The notes under the pieces: generated by a model
Database searches by the model: none
What the model saw: the letters and a program-made list of their open reading frames with translations, nothing else
What the model was told of the DNA's origin: nothing
NCBI RefSeq assembly: GCF_003129565.1
Contig: NZ_QETF01000001.1
Location: forward strand, 248,001-312,000
Length of the DNA: 64,000 nt
Reading direction: 5' to 3'
Source: Salibaculum griseiflavum
GTDB lineage: Bacteria; Pseudomonadota; Alphaproteobacteria; Rhodobacterales; Rhodobacteraceae
Shown here: piece after piece, positions 40,875 to 51,363 of the stretch
How the letters are laid out: the number at the start of each line of letters is the position of its first letter
Position numbering within the stretch: the first letter of the stretch is position 1
Made by a program: the position numbers and the translations under genes

Positions 40875-42314
40875 TCACGCGGCGGCAACCCTGTGCGCGG
40901 CGCTGGCCTCCAGCGGGAAGACCTTGGCAGGGTTCAGCAGCCAGGCGGGATCGAAAACATCCTTGACGGCCATCTGGGCGGCCAGGTCGGCCCTGGTATA
41001 CTGCACGCCCATCAGGTCGCGCTTTTCGATGCCGACGCCATGCTCTCCGGTCAGGCACCCGCCCACTTCGACGCACAGTTTCAGGATATCCGCACCGAAG
41101 GCTTCGCATTTCTCCAACTCGCCGGGCGTGTTGGCATCGTAGAGGATCAGCGGGTGCATGTTGCCGTCGCCGGCATGGAACACGTTGCCGACGCCGAGGC
41201 CGTATGCCTTGGACATCTCGCCGATACGTCGCAGCACGTAGGGCAGTTCGCTGACCGGGATCGTTCCGTCAAGGCACATGTAATCGTTGATCTGACCCAT
41301 GGCGCCGAAGGCCGATTTGCGGCCAAGCCAGATGCGGCCGGCCTCATCGGCATCCTTCGCTTCGCGCAGTTCGACAGGGTTGTGCTTGCTTGCGATTTGC
41401 TTGATCAGGCCAAGCTGTTCGTCGATCTCGGCCTCCGATCCCTCGACCTCAACGATCAGAAGTGCTTCGCACATCGGATAGCCGGCCTTGGCAAAGGCCT
41501 CGGTGGCCTCGATGCAGGGGCGGTCCATGAATTCGATGGCTACCGGCAGGACACCAGCCTTGATGATGTCGCTGACCACCTGGCCGGCGACCTCGTTGCT
41601 GTCATAGCCCATCAGGACGGGCCGTGCGCCTTCGGGCTTGCGCAGGATGCGCAGGGTGGCTTCGGTCACCACGCCCAACTGCCCCTCGGAGCCGCAGATC
41701 ACGCCGAGAAGGTCCAGCCCCCCGGCATCCAGATGCGCTCCGCCGATCTCGGTCACCGTTCCGTCCATCATGACCATGGTCACACCCAGCAGGTTGTTCG
41801 TCGTTACCCCGTATTTCAGGCAATGCGCGCCGCCGGAGTTCATCGCGATGTTGCCTGCTATGGCGCAGGCCAGCTGGCTGGACGGGTCGGGCGCATAGAA
41901 AAAGCCGTCCGCCTCGACCGCACCGGTTACTGAAAGGTTTGTCCGGCCCGACTGCACCCGGATATAGCGGTCGTCGTAGCTCGTCTCGATCACCGCGTTC
42001 AGGCGAGCCGTTCCCAGTAGCACCGCATCCGCCGTGGGCAGCGCCCCCCCGGCCAGTGATGTGCCTGCCCCGCGCGGCACGACCGGCACGCCTTCCTCGT
42101 GGCAGATCTTGAGGACCGCAGAGACTTCCTCGGTGCTGGTGGGCAGCACCGCACAGAGGGGCGGGCACTTGTATGCGGTCAAGGCATCGCATTCATAGGC
42201 ACGGACTTCGGGTCGCTCGTGGATAACCGCGCCGGTGGGCAAAACGGATTGCAGCCTCTCGACGATCCGCGCCTTGCGCGAGAGGATCGCCGCATCGGGG
42301 TCCGGCATCTGCAT
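40875..42314 (-). CDS. glcD: Glycolate oxidase subunit GlcD
   Basis: 479 residues from the ATG seven bases after GGAGG. The FAD-binding PCMH domain has 'PVVPRGAGTSLAGGALP' and 'APDPSSQLACAIAGNIAMNSGGAHCLKYG'. The C-terminal FAD-oxidase domain has 'NVFHAGDGNMHPL' and 'GGCLTGEHGVGIEKRDLM'. With GlcE and GlcF it oxidises glycolate to glyoxylate, feeding algal photosynthate or 2-phosphoglycolate salvage products into metabolism. It is first in the operon, under a promoter covered by a GntR-type operator. Confidence 0.96.
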   Translation of the reverse strand: MQMPDPDAAILSRKARIVERLQSVLPTGAVIHERPEVRAYECDALTAYKCPPLCAVLPTSTEEVSAVLKICHEEGVPVVPRGAGTSLAGGALPTADAVLLGTARLNAVIETSYDDRYIRVQSGRTNLSVTGAVEADGFFYAPDPSSQLACAIAGNIAMNSGGAHCLKYGVTTNNLLGVTMVMMDGTVTEIGGAHLDAGGLDLLGVICGSEGQLGVVTEATLRILRKPEGARPVLMGYDSNEVAGQVVSDIIKAGVLPVAIEFMDRPCIEATEAFAKAGYPMCEALLIVEVEGSEAEIDEQLGLIKQIASKHNPVELREAKDADEAGRIWLGRKSAFGAMGQINDYMCLDGTIPVSELPYVLRRIGEMSKAYGLGVGNVFHAGDGNMHPLILYDANTPGELEKCEAFGADILKLCVEVGGCLTGEHGVGIEKRDLMGVQYTRADLAAQMAVKDVFDPAWLLNPAKVFPLEASAAHRVAAA

Positions 42315-42334
42315 GGTTACGCCTCCGTCCATAA

Positions 42335-42372
42335 TTGGTAATATTTCTATACCAAACTGAATCCCATAACAA
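42335..42372 (-). promoter_or_regulatory. glcDEF promoter with overlapping GntR-type operator
   Basis: Minus strand: TTGTTA (42372-42367), 17 bases, TAGAAA (42349-42344). The inverted repeat TTGGTA-N9-TACCAA spans 42335-42355 and covers the -10. Its TGGT-N11-ACCA core has the same spacing as the operator at 23676-23694, implying repression by the same or a related regulator. Confidence 0.6.
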
Positions 42373-42423
42373 GCACTGCCTATTTGGCTTGCGGGTGCCG
42401 CGCCGGGGCGGCAGTAATGGCCC

Positions 42424-42834
42424 ATGGATTGGATCAAGGTCATACACCTGCTTTGCGTCATGGGCTGGATGGCGGGGATTTTCGTCGCGCCGCGCGGACT
42501 GATCTACTGGAAACGTGAATATGCCACGACGGGACAATTCGGCCCGGCCGGGGACCTGACCTTTCGCGTCTACCGGTTTTCGTTGGGCCTGGGCGTTCTG
42601 GCGGTGGCCACGGGGGTGATCCTGGCCTTTCACTGGAACTGGCAGGGCTGGGTCTGGGCCAAGCTGGCCCTGGTCGCGCTTCTGGCGGTTCACTACGGTT
42701 GGACCGGGCGCTTGGTGGCACGGGCCAAGCAGGGCCGCTTTGAAGAAAGCGAATTCTACCTGCGCGTCTTCAACGAGGTCAGCGTTCTTGGGACGCTTGT
42801 GGTGCTTTACCTGGTCGTGTTCAAGCCGTTCTGA
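42424..42834 (+). CDS. HemJ/CopD-like membrane protein
   Basis: 136 residues with about four membrane helices. 'MDWIKVIHLLCVMGWMAGIFVAPRGLIYWKRE' carries the His and Pro-Arg of HemJ, and 'RVFNEVSVLGTLVVLYLVVFKPF' matches its C-terminus (HemJ: NEVPT...VVKPF). HemJ is the oxygen-independent protoporphyrinogen oxidase of many alphaproteobacteria. The middle is less alike, so a paralogue is possible. Its stop overlaps the next start by one base. Confidence 0.7.
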   Translation: MDWIKVIHLLCVMGWMAGIFVAPRGLIYWKREYATTGQFGPAGDLTFRVYRFSLGLGVLAVATGVILAFHWNWQGWVWAKLALVALLAVHYGWTGRLVARAKQGRFEESEFYLRVFNEVSVLGTLVVLYLVVFKPF

Positions 42835-43529
42835 TGCCCGCAACCTTTGCCGATCTCGCCCCGCTTCTTACGCTTCTGGATCTCGCAGCGGTGCTGCTGT
42901 TGGTCGGCGGGGCCTGGATCATCGGCTGGCGTATCGAGCATCCGGCGTCCTCGCGCCCGTCTGTCACAGTGATGATGGCCGATCACCGGCTGGCGTGGAT
43001 GCAGCGCTTTGCCGAGCGTGACAACCGGATCTTCGACAGCCAGATTCTCGCCAATCTGCGGCAGAGCACGACGTTCTTCGCCTCCAGTTGCTTGCTGGCG
43101 ATCGGTGGTGTGCTTGCCCTGATCGGCAACGTCGAACCGCTCGCCGGCCTTGCCGAAGAGCTGCACGCGGATGCCGCACCAACGTTGCTTTGGCAGCTCA
43201 AGCTGGTGCTCGTCGCCTTGTTCCTCGCGCAGGCCTTCCTGCGCTTCGTCTGGTCCAACCGGGTTTTCGGGTATTGCGCGGTCCTGATGGGCGCCATGCC
43301 CAATGAACCCGACCACCCGGAAGTGCCCGCGATGGTGCAGCGGGCCACCCAGCTCAACGTGCGCGCCGCGATCAACTTCAACCGTGGCCTGAGAGCGATG
43401 TATTTCGCTTTGGGGGCGGCGGCGTGGCTGGTGGGGCCGATCCCGCTGATGGTGGCGTCCGTCTTCTCACTCTGGGTGGTCTGGAGCCGCGAATTCACCT
43501 CGATCCCCCGAGATATCCTGTCGCGATGA
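42834..43529 (+). CDS. DUF599-family membrane protein
   Basis: 231 residues, four predicted membrane segments (~9-30, ~80-98, ~118-138, ~190-220). 'NRIFDSQILANLRQSTTFFASSCLLAIGG' and 'RFVWSNRVFGYCAVLMGAMPN' are typical of DUF599, a family without known function. It is translationally coupled to the HemJ-like gene (TGATG). Confidence 0.82.
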   Translation: MPATFADLAPLLTLLDLAAVLLLVGGAWIIGWRIEHPASSRPSVTVMMADHRLAWMQRFAERDNRIFDSQILANLRQSTTFFASSCLLAIGGVLALIGNVEPLAGLAEELHADAAPTLLWQLKLVLVALFLAQAFLRFVWSNRVFGYCAVLMGAMPNEPDHPEVPAMVQRATQLNVRAAINFNRGLRAMYFALGAAAWLVGPIPLMVASVFSLWVVWSREFTSIPRDILSR

Positions 43530-43570
43530 TGTGACATGTGCGCGGCTGCCGATCTGCTAGGCTAGGAACC

Positions 43571-43918
43571 ATGAGATTTGCCGTTGTCTGCCTTCTGGTT
43601 GCCACTCCGGTGTTTGCCGACCCGCCCTCGATCACCGATGCGACAGCGCGCGGGGTGGCGGGCGGCTGGACCTTTGCCGTGACCATCGCTCATCCCGATG
43701 CCGGCTGGGACCATTATGCCGATGGCTGGCGGGTGGAGCTGGACGATGGCACTATCCTGGGCACCCGTGTTCTGGCCCATCCCCATGTGAGGGAGCAGCC
43801 GTTCACCCGGTCCTTGTCAGGGGTTGAGATTCCGCCGGGAACGACAACGGTCTTCCTGCGCGCCAAATGTCTCGTCGATGGCTGGAACACCGAGACGACA
43901 GCGCTGGCCTTGCCCTGA
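43571..43918 (+). CDS. Small secreted beta-rich protein, function unknown
   Basis: 115 residues. The signal 'MRFAVVCLLVATPVFA' is short but clear, preceded by AGGA. The mature part reads 'GGWTFAVTIAHPDAGWDHYADGWRVELDDGTILGTRVLAHPHVREQPFTRSL', suggesting an immunoglobulin-like beta sandwich. I recognise no named family. It may be co-transcribed with DUF599, 41 bases upstream. Confidence 0.75.
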   Translation: MRFAVVCLLVATPVFADPPSITDATARGVAGGWTFAVTIAHPDAGWDHYADGWRVELDDGTILGTRVLAHPHVREQPFTRSLSGVEIPPGTTTVFLRAKCLVDGWNTETTALALP

Positions 43919-43924
43919 TCGCGG

Positions 43925-43953
43925 GCAACGAATTTCAAGAAATTCGTGTCGCC
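43925..43953. repeat. Intergenic AATTC/GAATT-type hairpin, copy 1
   Basis: ACGAATTTC-AA-GAAATTCGT, a 9-bp perfect stem inside a partly pairing GGC...GCC frame, filling the 34-base gap between convergent stops. No T-run follows. Related hairpins are at 57350-57377 and 62039-62062. Confidence 0.6.
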
Positions 43954-46028
43954 TAGCGACGCCCTTCGCGGAGCCAGGCTCCGACGATCAGAGTCGCCGC
44001 GATCAACAGGAAGGCCCAGGCCGGCAGGATCGGTGAAACGGTGATATCCGCTGTTCGGTAGGCCCCACGGGGCGTGATCCCGATCCAGCCATTGCCCGAG
44101 GCGGGCCGCCCGGCGCGGACGTCCCGCAGGTCGGGCAGCCCGTCGGAAATGGACAATACCCCGCCATTCACGGTGTCGATGACCGGCGCGATCTCTTCGC
44201 CGCTGGCGATGGTTTGCTCGAATTCCCGCGGTGCCGAGGGGCCAAGCGCGATCACGGTTTCCTCGTCCCCGTCAGTCAGACGATAGAGGCCGATTTCCGG
44301 GGCTTCCCACAGCGTTTCGAACCGACCAGGGCTGACTTGGTCAAGGTCGATCGTCGTCTCGGTCCCGTCGGGATGCGTGATCGTTACCGGGCCCACCTCT
44401 TCGCCAAGGGTGCGGCGGATGATGCGCATGGTCTGGCCGGTGGGCTCGACCCAGAGCGCCTCTTCCTCCAGTTCCGGTTCCTTCATCATCCAGTGGGCCA
44501 GCCGGCGCAGCAGTTCCAGTTGCGGCCCGCCCCCTTCGAAGCCGCGATTCCACAGCCAGGCATGGTCGGAACCCATCAGCGCCACGCGCCCCTCGCCGAC
44601 CCTCTCCAACATCAGCAAGGGCTGGCCATCGACACCGCTCATGACGGTGGTGGCACCGGGTGTCGGCGTCACTTCAATATGACGGAACCAGCGACCCCAA
44701 CCGGGGGTGCCGTCCGCAGCGTTGGGCAATGGGGCGAAATCAGTCAGGCCCTCGGTTACCGGGTGGCGCTCGCCCAGTTCGGTAAGGGTCGGGCGGAAAC
44801 CCTGTTCATAGACCCGCGCCGTGGGATTGCCCGGCAGAACCGCCCCCAATGGCGAGCGGAAAAGGGAATCGGCGCTTGCGTAGTCCGGCCCGGCGGCGAT
44901 CAGCACCGCGCCGCCGTTGCGCACGTAGGAGGCCACGTTGTCGAGATAGACCGAGGGCAGGATACCCCGTCTCTGGTAGCGGTCGAAGATGATCAGGTCG
45001 AATTCGTCGATCTTCTCGAGGAACAATTCGCGGGTCGGAAACGCGATCAGAGAAAGCTCATTGACCGGCACGCCATCCTGTTTTTCCGGCGGGCGCAGGA
45101 TGGTGAAATGCACAAGGTCCACCGCCGAGTCCGACTTCAGCAGGTTGCGCCAAGTGCGTTCTCCCGGATGCGGCTCGCCAGAAACCAGCAGCACCCGCAG
45201 CCGGTCGCGCACGCCATTGATCTGGACAACGGCGGCGTTGTTGCGGTCGGTCAGTTCGCCCTCGGCCTCGGGCGTGGCGAATTGCAGGACGTTCATGCCG
45301 CCATGGGGTATGTCGATGGGCAGCTCGATGTCCTCGTTGACCGGCACCTGAAACTGCATCGGTTCGCCGCCATCAATGGCGATGGACAGGTCGACCAGCC
45401 CGGGGTCGGGCGCAGCGCCTTGATCCTCGACCCGCAGGGTCAGGGTGACGGGTTCACCGAGAATGGCGAAGCTGGGCGCGTTGCGCACGACAAGACGGCG
45501 ATCCCAGTCATCGGCCTGGCCGGTCAACAGCGCGTGCAGAGGTGCGGGCAGGTCGGGTGGCGCATTGGCCAAGTCATGGGCGCGGCCATCGGTGATCAGG
45601 ACCATGCCTGCCACGCGGGCGCGCGGCTCCTCGGCCAGGGCCTCGGACAGGGCCGTCATCAATTGCGTGCCACGGTCGCCTTCGCCATCTTCGAGCGTGA
45701 CCACGCGCAGTTCCGTATTGCTGCGGCTGGCCACCTCGGCGCGCAGCTTCTCAAGCGCGGCCTGACTCTGGGCCGGGCGGTCCGCTATGCGCTGGCTGGC
45801 CGTTTCATCGACGACCGCGATGATGATGTCGGAAAGCGCCGCGCGTTGCTCGTTCTGGAGCGAGGGGTTGGCGATGGCGGCCAGCAGAACCAGCGCGGCC
45901 AGCGCCCGGAGCGCCCAACCCGCCAGCCGCCTCCAGACGGCGATTACAAGCGCCAATCCGGCCAGTGCGGCCAGGCCGTAGATCAGCGCCAGCGGAATCA
46001 AAGGGTCCAGAAGGATCTGTCCGGTCAT
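43953..46028 (-). CDS. Membrane protein with glutamine-amidotransferase-like fold (MoxR operon, gene 4)
   Basis: 691 residues. Two N-terminal membrane helices (~12-30, ~38-55) are followed by a large periplasmic part and a single helix at the C-terminus ('AWAFLLIAATLIVGAWLREG'). The middle includes 'RLRVLLVSGEPHPGERTWRNLLKSD', 'YVRNGGAVLIAAGPDYASA' and 'VALMGSDHAWLWNRGFEGGGPQLELLRRLAHWMM'. These are typical of class I glutamine-amidotransferase-like proteins beside MoxR/DUF58 genes. The catalytic Cys is not apparent, so it is probably non-enzymatic. It overlaps the upstream stop by four bases. Confidence 0.72.
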   Translation of the reverse strand: MTGQILLDPLIPLALIYGLAALAGLALVIAVWRRLAGWALRALAALVLLAAIANPSLQNEQRAALSDIIIAVVDETASQRIADRPAQSQAALEKLRAEVASRSNTELRVVTLEDGEGDRGTQLMTALSEALAEEPRARVAGMVLITDGRAHDLANAPPDLPAPLHALLTGQADDWDRRLVVRNAPSFAILGEPVTLTLRVEDQGAAPDPGLVDLSIAIDGGEPMQFQVPVNEDIELPIDIPHGGMNVLQFATPEAEGELTDRNNAAVVQINGVRDRLRVLLVSGEPHPGERTWRNLLKSDSAVDLVHFTILRPPEKQDGVPVNELSLIAFPTRELFLEKIDEFDLIIFDRYQRRGILPSVYLDNVASYVRNGGAVLIAAGPDYASADSLFRSPLGAVLPGNPTARVYEQGFRPTLTELGERHPVTEGLTDFAPLPNAADGTPGWGRWFRHIEVTPTPGATTVMSGVDGQPLLMLERVGEGRVALMGSDHAWLWNRGFEGGGPQLELLRRLAHWMMKEPELEEEALWVEPTGQTMRIIRRTLGEEVGPVTITHPDGTETTIDLDQVSPGRFETLWEAPEIGLYRLTDGDEETVIALGPSAPREFEQTIASGEEIAPVIDTVNGGVLSISDGLPDLRDVRAGRPASGNGWIGITPRGAYRTADITVSPILPAWAFLLIAATLIVGAWLREGRR

Positions 46029-48811
46029 TGGCCCAACCTGTCCAGAAGTGCGGGCACATGCACCTGGTCGGATTTGTAGTTTCCGGTCAGCACATGCATG
46101 ATGAGGTTTACGCCGAACCGCATGGCGATCTCGCGCTGGCGTTCCCCGGCCATGCCGCGCCCGATCGGCACCAGCGGGTTGCCGGTCTCATCGGTTGCCC
46201 AGGCGGCTGCCCAGTCGTTTCCGCCGATCACCACCGGCGTTACCCCGTCATTGAGATCGCGGAACGGCATGCCTTCGGCGGCCTGGGCATCGGCCGGCGC
46301 CGCTTCGACCCAGACATCCCGGCTGGCATGGCGGCCCGGGAAATCCTGCAACAGGTAGAAGGTGCGGGTAAGGACGTGATCTTGCGGGATCGGTTCCAGC
46401 GGCGGGATGTCCAGTCCGCGCGCGATGGCTTGCAGGCGTTGGCCTTCCGGGCTGGAAGAGCCAAAGCGCGCAAGGTCCGCATCGCGGGTGTCGAACAGGA
46501 TCATGCCCCCCGAACGGAGGTAACGGTTCAGCTTGGCATAGGCCTCGCGGCTGGGCAGGTCCTGGTCGGCAGTGACGGGCCAGTAGAGGAACGGGAAGAA
46601 CGCCAACTCGTCGGTTTCCGGGTCGATACCCATGGGCATGGCCGGCTCGATCGAGGTGCGTTGGAACAAGATGTTCGATAGCCCGTAAAGGCCGGCCTCG
46701 GACATTTCGTCGACGCGGGGGTTGCCGGTCTGCACATAGGCCAGCACCACGTTCGAGGTGGCGGCCACGGCGAATTCCTCGGGCACCGGTGCCGGGCTTT
46801 CGGCCTCTTGTGCCTGCGGTGGGGTCGGCAGCCCGGCCATGGCGAGGACGACAATGGCTGCGGTCACCCCGGCGCGGGGGCCGCGCAAGCGCCCCGACAG
46901 GGCCAGCGCAGCCAGGATATCCAGCATCAGGAGCACCAGCGCCGCCCCTAGCAGCCACCCCTTGAGCGGCGTTTCACGGACCACGTCCAACCCTTCGACG
47001 GGGATGCGGGCCGGCCAGGCGGTCGCCGAAAGCGTGCTGTCGGCGTTCAGGACGTTGACCGCGATGCGGCGGTCCTCTCCGGCATAAAGCCCCGGCGGCA
47101 TGTCCGCGGCGGGCGTCATCTGCGCCAGGCGTGCGCCGTCCACACCCGGAAGCGCGCCCGCATCCTGAAGCACGCCAAAGGCATCGAGCACGTCCTCGGG
47201 CATCCAGCTTGTTCCTTCCATCGCCTCCATGTCCGGCATGGCGGGCCGTGTCGAAACCGCCAGGCGTTCCAGCATTTGCACGAACAGGCCCGACAGTGGC
47301 AGGGTCGACCATTCGGCATTGGCGGTGACATGAAACAGGACGATCCGGCCCTGCCCGGTGTCCTTGCGGGTAACCAACGGCGTGCCATCGGCCAGCCCGG
47401 CGATGACACGGTCGGCCAATGTCGGGTCGGGCTGGGCGATGACCTGGGCGTTGACGGCGACATCGTCGGGGATGGCGAGCCCGAAAAAGGGGCTGTCCGC
47501 GTCGAAGGGGGCCAGTGCCTTGGGCTCTCCCCAACTCATGGCACCCCCGATGGATCGGCCGCCGACGCGCAGGCGCACGGGCATCAGCGGGTCCTCGGCG
47601 TCCCGGCTGACATCGCTGGCGGCCAGGCGTGGCCCGGCAAAACGCACCAGCAGGCCGCCGGCCTCGACCCAGGTTTGGAGGTCCTGGCTTTCGAGTTCCG
47701 ACAAAGTTGCGACATCGGCCAATATGATCACATCGGGATTGGCCAACAGGACATCCGACAGCGTGCCATCGACAAGATCCGCAGAGGGGGTCAGGGCCTG
47801 TCGCAGGTAGTGCAGCGGATCCAGAAGCTCCAGCCCCTCGCGGTCGTTGCCCCCTGACAGCAGCGCAACCTCGCGCCGCTTGAGCGCGTCATCCGTCAGC
47901 GCCACGGCCCCGGCGGACGACAGGCCTTGAACCTCGAACCGCGTAATGCGGTTTCGCAGCTCCGGTGGTAGCGACAGGTCCAGTGTCGCGGCCTTGGCAT
48001 CTGGTTCGAATATCACCCCTTCGCTGGCCAGTCGCCGCTCGACGCCAGCCGGGTCCAGGCCGATGGCATCAACACGGATCTCCGTATCAGGCCCGGTTTG
48101 CGCCCGCAGTGCTTCGATGGAGATTGCGCCGTCCTCGTAGCGCGGCGGTTTGAGTGCGAAGACCGGGCGTGGGCTTTCGAATATTCGGACCGAACCGCGG
48201 TTTTCCAGCGCCGCCAAAAGAACGGCGCGCGAGTCGCGGGACACGCCATCCGACAGCCAGAACGTGTCGAAATCGCCCGAAAGCGTGGCGGCCCAGGCGG
48301 CAATCGCAGCCGGGTCAGGGTCATGCGGGCGCGGCACAAGCCCCGCGACGCCCTGCGCCACGGCCTGCGCATCCTGAAAGACCGGACCCTCCGCAGGCAA
48401 ATCCGTCAGCTGCACAAGCGCTGCCGGGCGTCCATCGCTCGCCGCGTTGTCCAATGCGGCCTCGATCCGGTCGAGGCGACGCGGCCAGTCGCGGGCGTCG
48501 GCCCAGGTGCCATCGACCAGCACCAGAAGGGGGCCGCTGCCCGGTTGGTCGTCCTGCGGGTTCAGGACCGGCCCGGCGAAACCGGTGATGACGGCGGCAA
48601 CAGCCAGCATCCTGAGAAGCAGCAGCCACCACGGTGTGCGGTCGGTCTGGCTTTCGTCATCCGAAAGGCCCAGCAGCAGGGTCACGCCGGGGAAACGCCT
48701 CCGGAGCGGCGCGGGCGGCACGGCCCGCAACAGCAGCCACAGGATCGGCAAGGCGATCAGCCCCAGCAGAAGCCAAGGTGCCCCGAACGCGATTGGATCC
48801 AAGGACCACAT
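46025..48811 (-). CDS. DUF4159 membrane protein with N-terminal BatA-like domain (gene 3)
   Basis: 928 residues. An aerotolerance BatA-type N-terminus ('FGAPWLLLGLIALPILWLLLR', a second helix near 63-82) leads into a VWA-like region. Further hydrophobic segments near ~645-690 precede the C-terminal DUF4159 domain ('GLSNILFQRTSIEPAMPMGIDPETDELAFFPFLYWPV'). DUF4159 proteins pair with MoxR ATPases; their substrate is unknown. Start overlaps the DUF58 stop by one base. Confidence 0.8.
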   Translation of the reverse strand: MWSLDPIAFGAPWLLLGLIALPILWLLLRAVPPAPLRRRFPGVTLLLGLSDDESQTDRTPWWLLLLRMLAVAAVITGFAGPVLNPQDDQPGSGPLLVLVDGTWADARDWPRRLDRIEAALDNAASDGRPAALVQLTDLPAEGPVFQDAQAVAQGVAGLVPRPHDPDPAAIAAWAATLSGDFDTFWLSDGVSRDSRAVLLAALENRGSVRIFESPRPVFALKPPRYEDGAISIEALRAQTGPDTEIRVDAIGLDPAGVERRLASEGVIFEPDAKAATLDLSLPPELRNRITRFEVQGLSSAGAVALTDDALKRREVALLSGGNDREGLELLDPLHYLRQALTPSADLVDGTLSDVLLANPDVIILADVATLSELESQDLQTWVEAGGLLVRFAGPRLAASDVSRDAEDPLMPVRLRVGGRSIGGAMSWGEPKALAPFDADSPFFGLAIPDDVAVNAQVIAQPDPTLADRVIAGLADGTPLVTRKDTGQGRIVLFHVTANAEWSTLPLSGLFVQMLERLAVSTRPAMPDMEAMEGTSWMPEDVLDAFGVLQDAGALPGVDGARLAQMTPAADMPPGLYAGEDRRIAVNVLNADSTLSATAWPARIPVEGLDVVRETPLKGWLLGAALVLLMLDILAALALSGRLRGPRAGVTAAIVVLAMAGLPTPPQAQEAESPAPVPEEFAVAATSNVVLAYVQTGNPRVDEMSEAGLYGLSNILFQRTSIEPAMPMGIDPETDELAFFPFLYWPVTADQDLPSREAYAKLNRYLRSGGMILFDTRDADLARFGSSSPEGQRLQAIARGLDIPPLEPIPQDHVLTRTFYLLQDFPGRHASRDVWVEAAPADAQAAEGMPFRDLNDGVTPVVIGGNDWAAAWATDETGNPLVPIGRGMAGERQREIAMRFGVNLIMHVLTGNYKSDQVHVPALLDRLGQ

Positions 48812-49682
48812 CAGCTGCGCCGCTCCAGCGCGGAATAGAGCCAGAGCAGCGCCGCGCTTGCGCTGTCGCCGGTGTGGTGGGTGTGGAATTGCCAGCCGCT
48901 GAGGCGGGCCAGTTCGGCCAAGCGGTCCTTGCGACGGGCCAGACGGTCGAGATACCGGTCACGCAGGTCGGCGGCCTTCAGCGTCTCATGCCGCATCGCG
49001 CCGGTCATGCTTTCGAAGATCGTGCGCCCATCGAAGGGAAAGGCCTCTTCCGCCGGGTCCAGAACCTGGACAAGCGCCCCCCGAATATCGCGGTCGGCTG
49101 CCTCGGACAGGGCCCGCTCCACGGCGTCGATATCGCCGAGAAAATCCGACACGAAGACGGCGCGGGAATGATGCAGCATCCCGTCGGCCACCGGCGCACC
49201 GAAATCGTCCGTGTGATCCTCGGACAGAAGCGCCGCCATCTGCGCGGCCTGCGCCTCGCCTCGTTTCGGAGGCAGCAGCCCGCCGGTCAACCCGACCCGT
49301 TCGCCGCCGCGCAGCAACAGGATCGCCGAGGCCAGCGCCAGCACGCGGGCCCGGTCCGCCTTGGAGGGCAGGTCATCGCGAGAGGCATAGGACATCGAGG
49401 CCGACTGATCGACCCAGACCTGAACCGACTGGGCGATCTGCCATTCCTTGTCCTGCACGAACTGATTGTCCGACTTGGCGCTGCGGCGCCAGTCGATATG
49501 GCGGCGTTCGTCGTGATACTGCGCAGGTCGGTATTGCCAGAATGTATCGCCCAATCCCGCGCGCCGGCGGCCATGGTCGCCCACGATAACGGTCGTGGCC
49601 AGATGCTCGGCTTCGGCCAGAAGCGGCGGCAACGGCGCGGCAAGCGCCTCGGCCCCGCTGCGCAGGGTGAGCGGCCGTTCGG

Positions 49683-49686
<4 letters not shown>
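48811..49686 (-). CDS. DUF58 protein (VWA-type, MoxR partner)
   Basis: 291 residues. The DUF58 signature 'YRPAQYHDERRHIDWRRSAKSDNQFVQDKEWQ' is followed by a VWA-like segment 'VWVDQSASMSYASRDDLPSKADRARVLALASAILLLRGGERVGL' with a MIDAS-like DQSAS. No N-terminal membrane helices, unlike many DUF58 proteins. It overlaps moxR by four bases. Confidence 0.88.
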
Positions 49687-50690
<1,004 letters not shown>

Positions 50691-50752
50691 GGCAAAATCT
50701 CCTTCGAAGACTATATTTCATTGCAGTTGAACAGATATCGCGCCGGACCCCA

Positions 50753-51343
50753 ATGGCAAAGACAAACCCGAATGACACATCCGTGACCGTTTCCGCGGAA
50801 AACATAGCCTCATCTGCCCGTGCGGCCAGCAAGGGCCGCGGATTGCCGCCGGTCGAGAAATGGAATCCGCCGTTTTGCGGCGATCTGGACATGCGTATCG
50901 CGCGCGACGGCACCTGGTTCTACCTGGGCACACCGATCGGGCGGCCTGAATTGGTGCGCCTGTTCTCGACCATCCTGCGCAAGGACGGGGATGACTATTT
51001 CCTTGTCACCCCGGTCGAAAAGGTCGGGATCACGGTTGATGACGCACCTTTCGTCGCCGTGGATTTCGAACGGGAGGGCGACGGGCTGCGGTTCGAGACC
51101 AATGTCGGAGACTACGCTGTCGCCGGGCCGGATCATCCGATCCGGGTGGAGCGCGACCCGGAAACCGGCGAGCCGTCGCCCTATGTGCTGATCCGCCGGA
51201 ATCTTGAGGCGCTTATTGATCGCAAGTCATTCTACCGACTGGTCGAGATCGGCGAAACGGCGCCACATGAGGGTGAAGAATGGTTCGGCCTGCGCTCGCA
51301 AGGTGAGTTTTTCCCGATCATTCCGGCGGCCGAGCTACCATGA
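50753..51343 (+). CDS. DUF1285-family protein
   Basis: 196 residues. 'PPVEKWNPPFCGDLDMRIARDGTWFYLGTPIGRPELVRLFSTILRKDGD.YFLVTPVEKVGI' is the conserved core of DUF1285, a small cytoplasmic beta-rich family of unknown function. It is commonly found next to the MoxR/DUF58 locus, here divergent from it. The longer frame to 50675 overlaps moxR and is not needed. Confidence 0.85.
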   Translation: MAKTNPNDTSVTVSAENIASSARAASKGRGLPPVEKWNPPFCGDLDMRIARDGTWFYLGTPIGRPELVRLFSTILRKDGDDYFLVTPVEKVGITVDDAPFVAVDFEREGDGLRFETNVGDYAVAGPDHPIRVERDPETGEPSPYVLIRRNLEALIDRKSFYRLVEIGETAPHEGEEWFGLRSQGEFFPIIPAAELP

Positions 51344-51363
51344 TGGCAGAAGGGTAATTCGAA

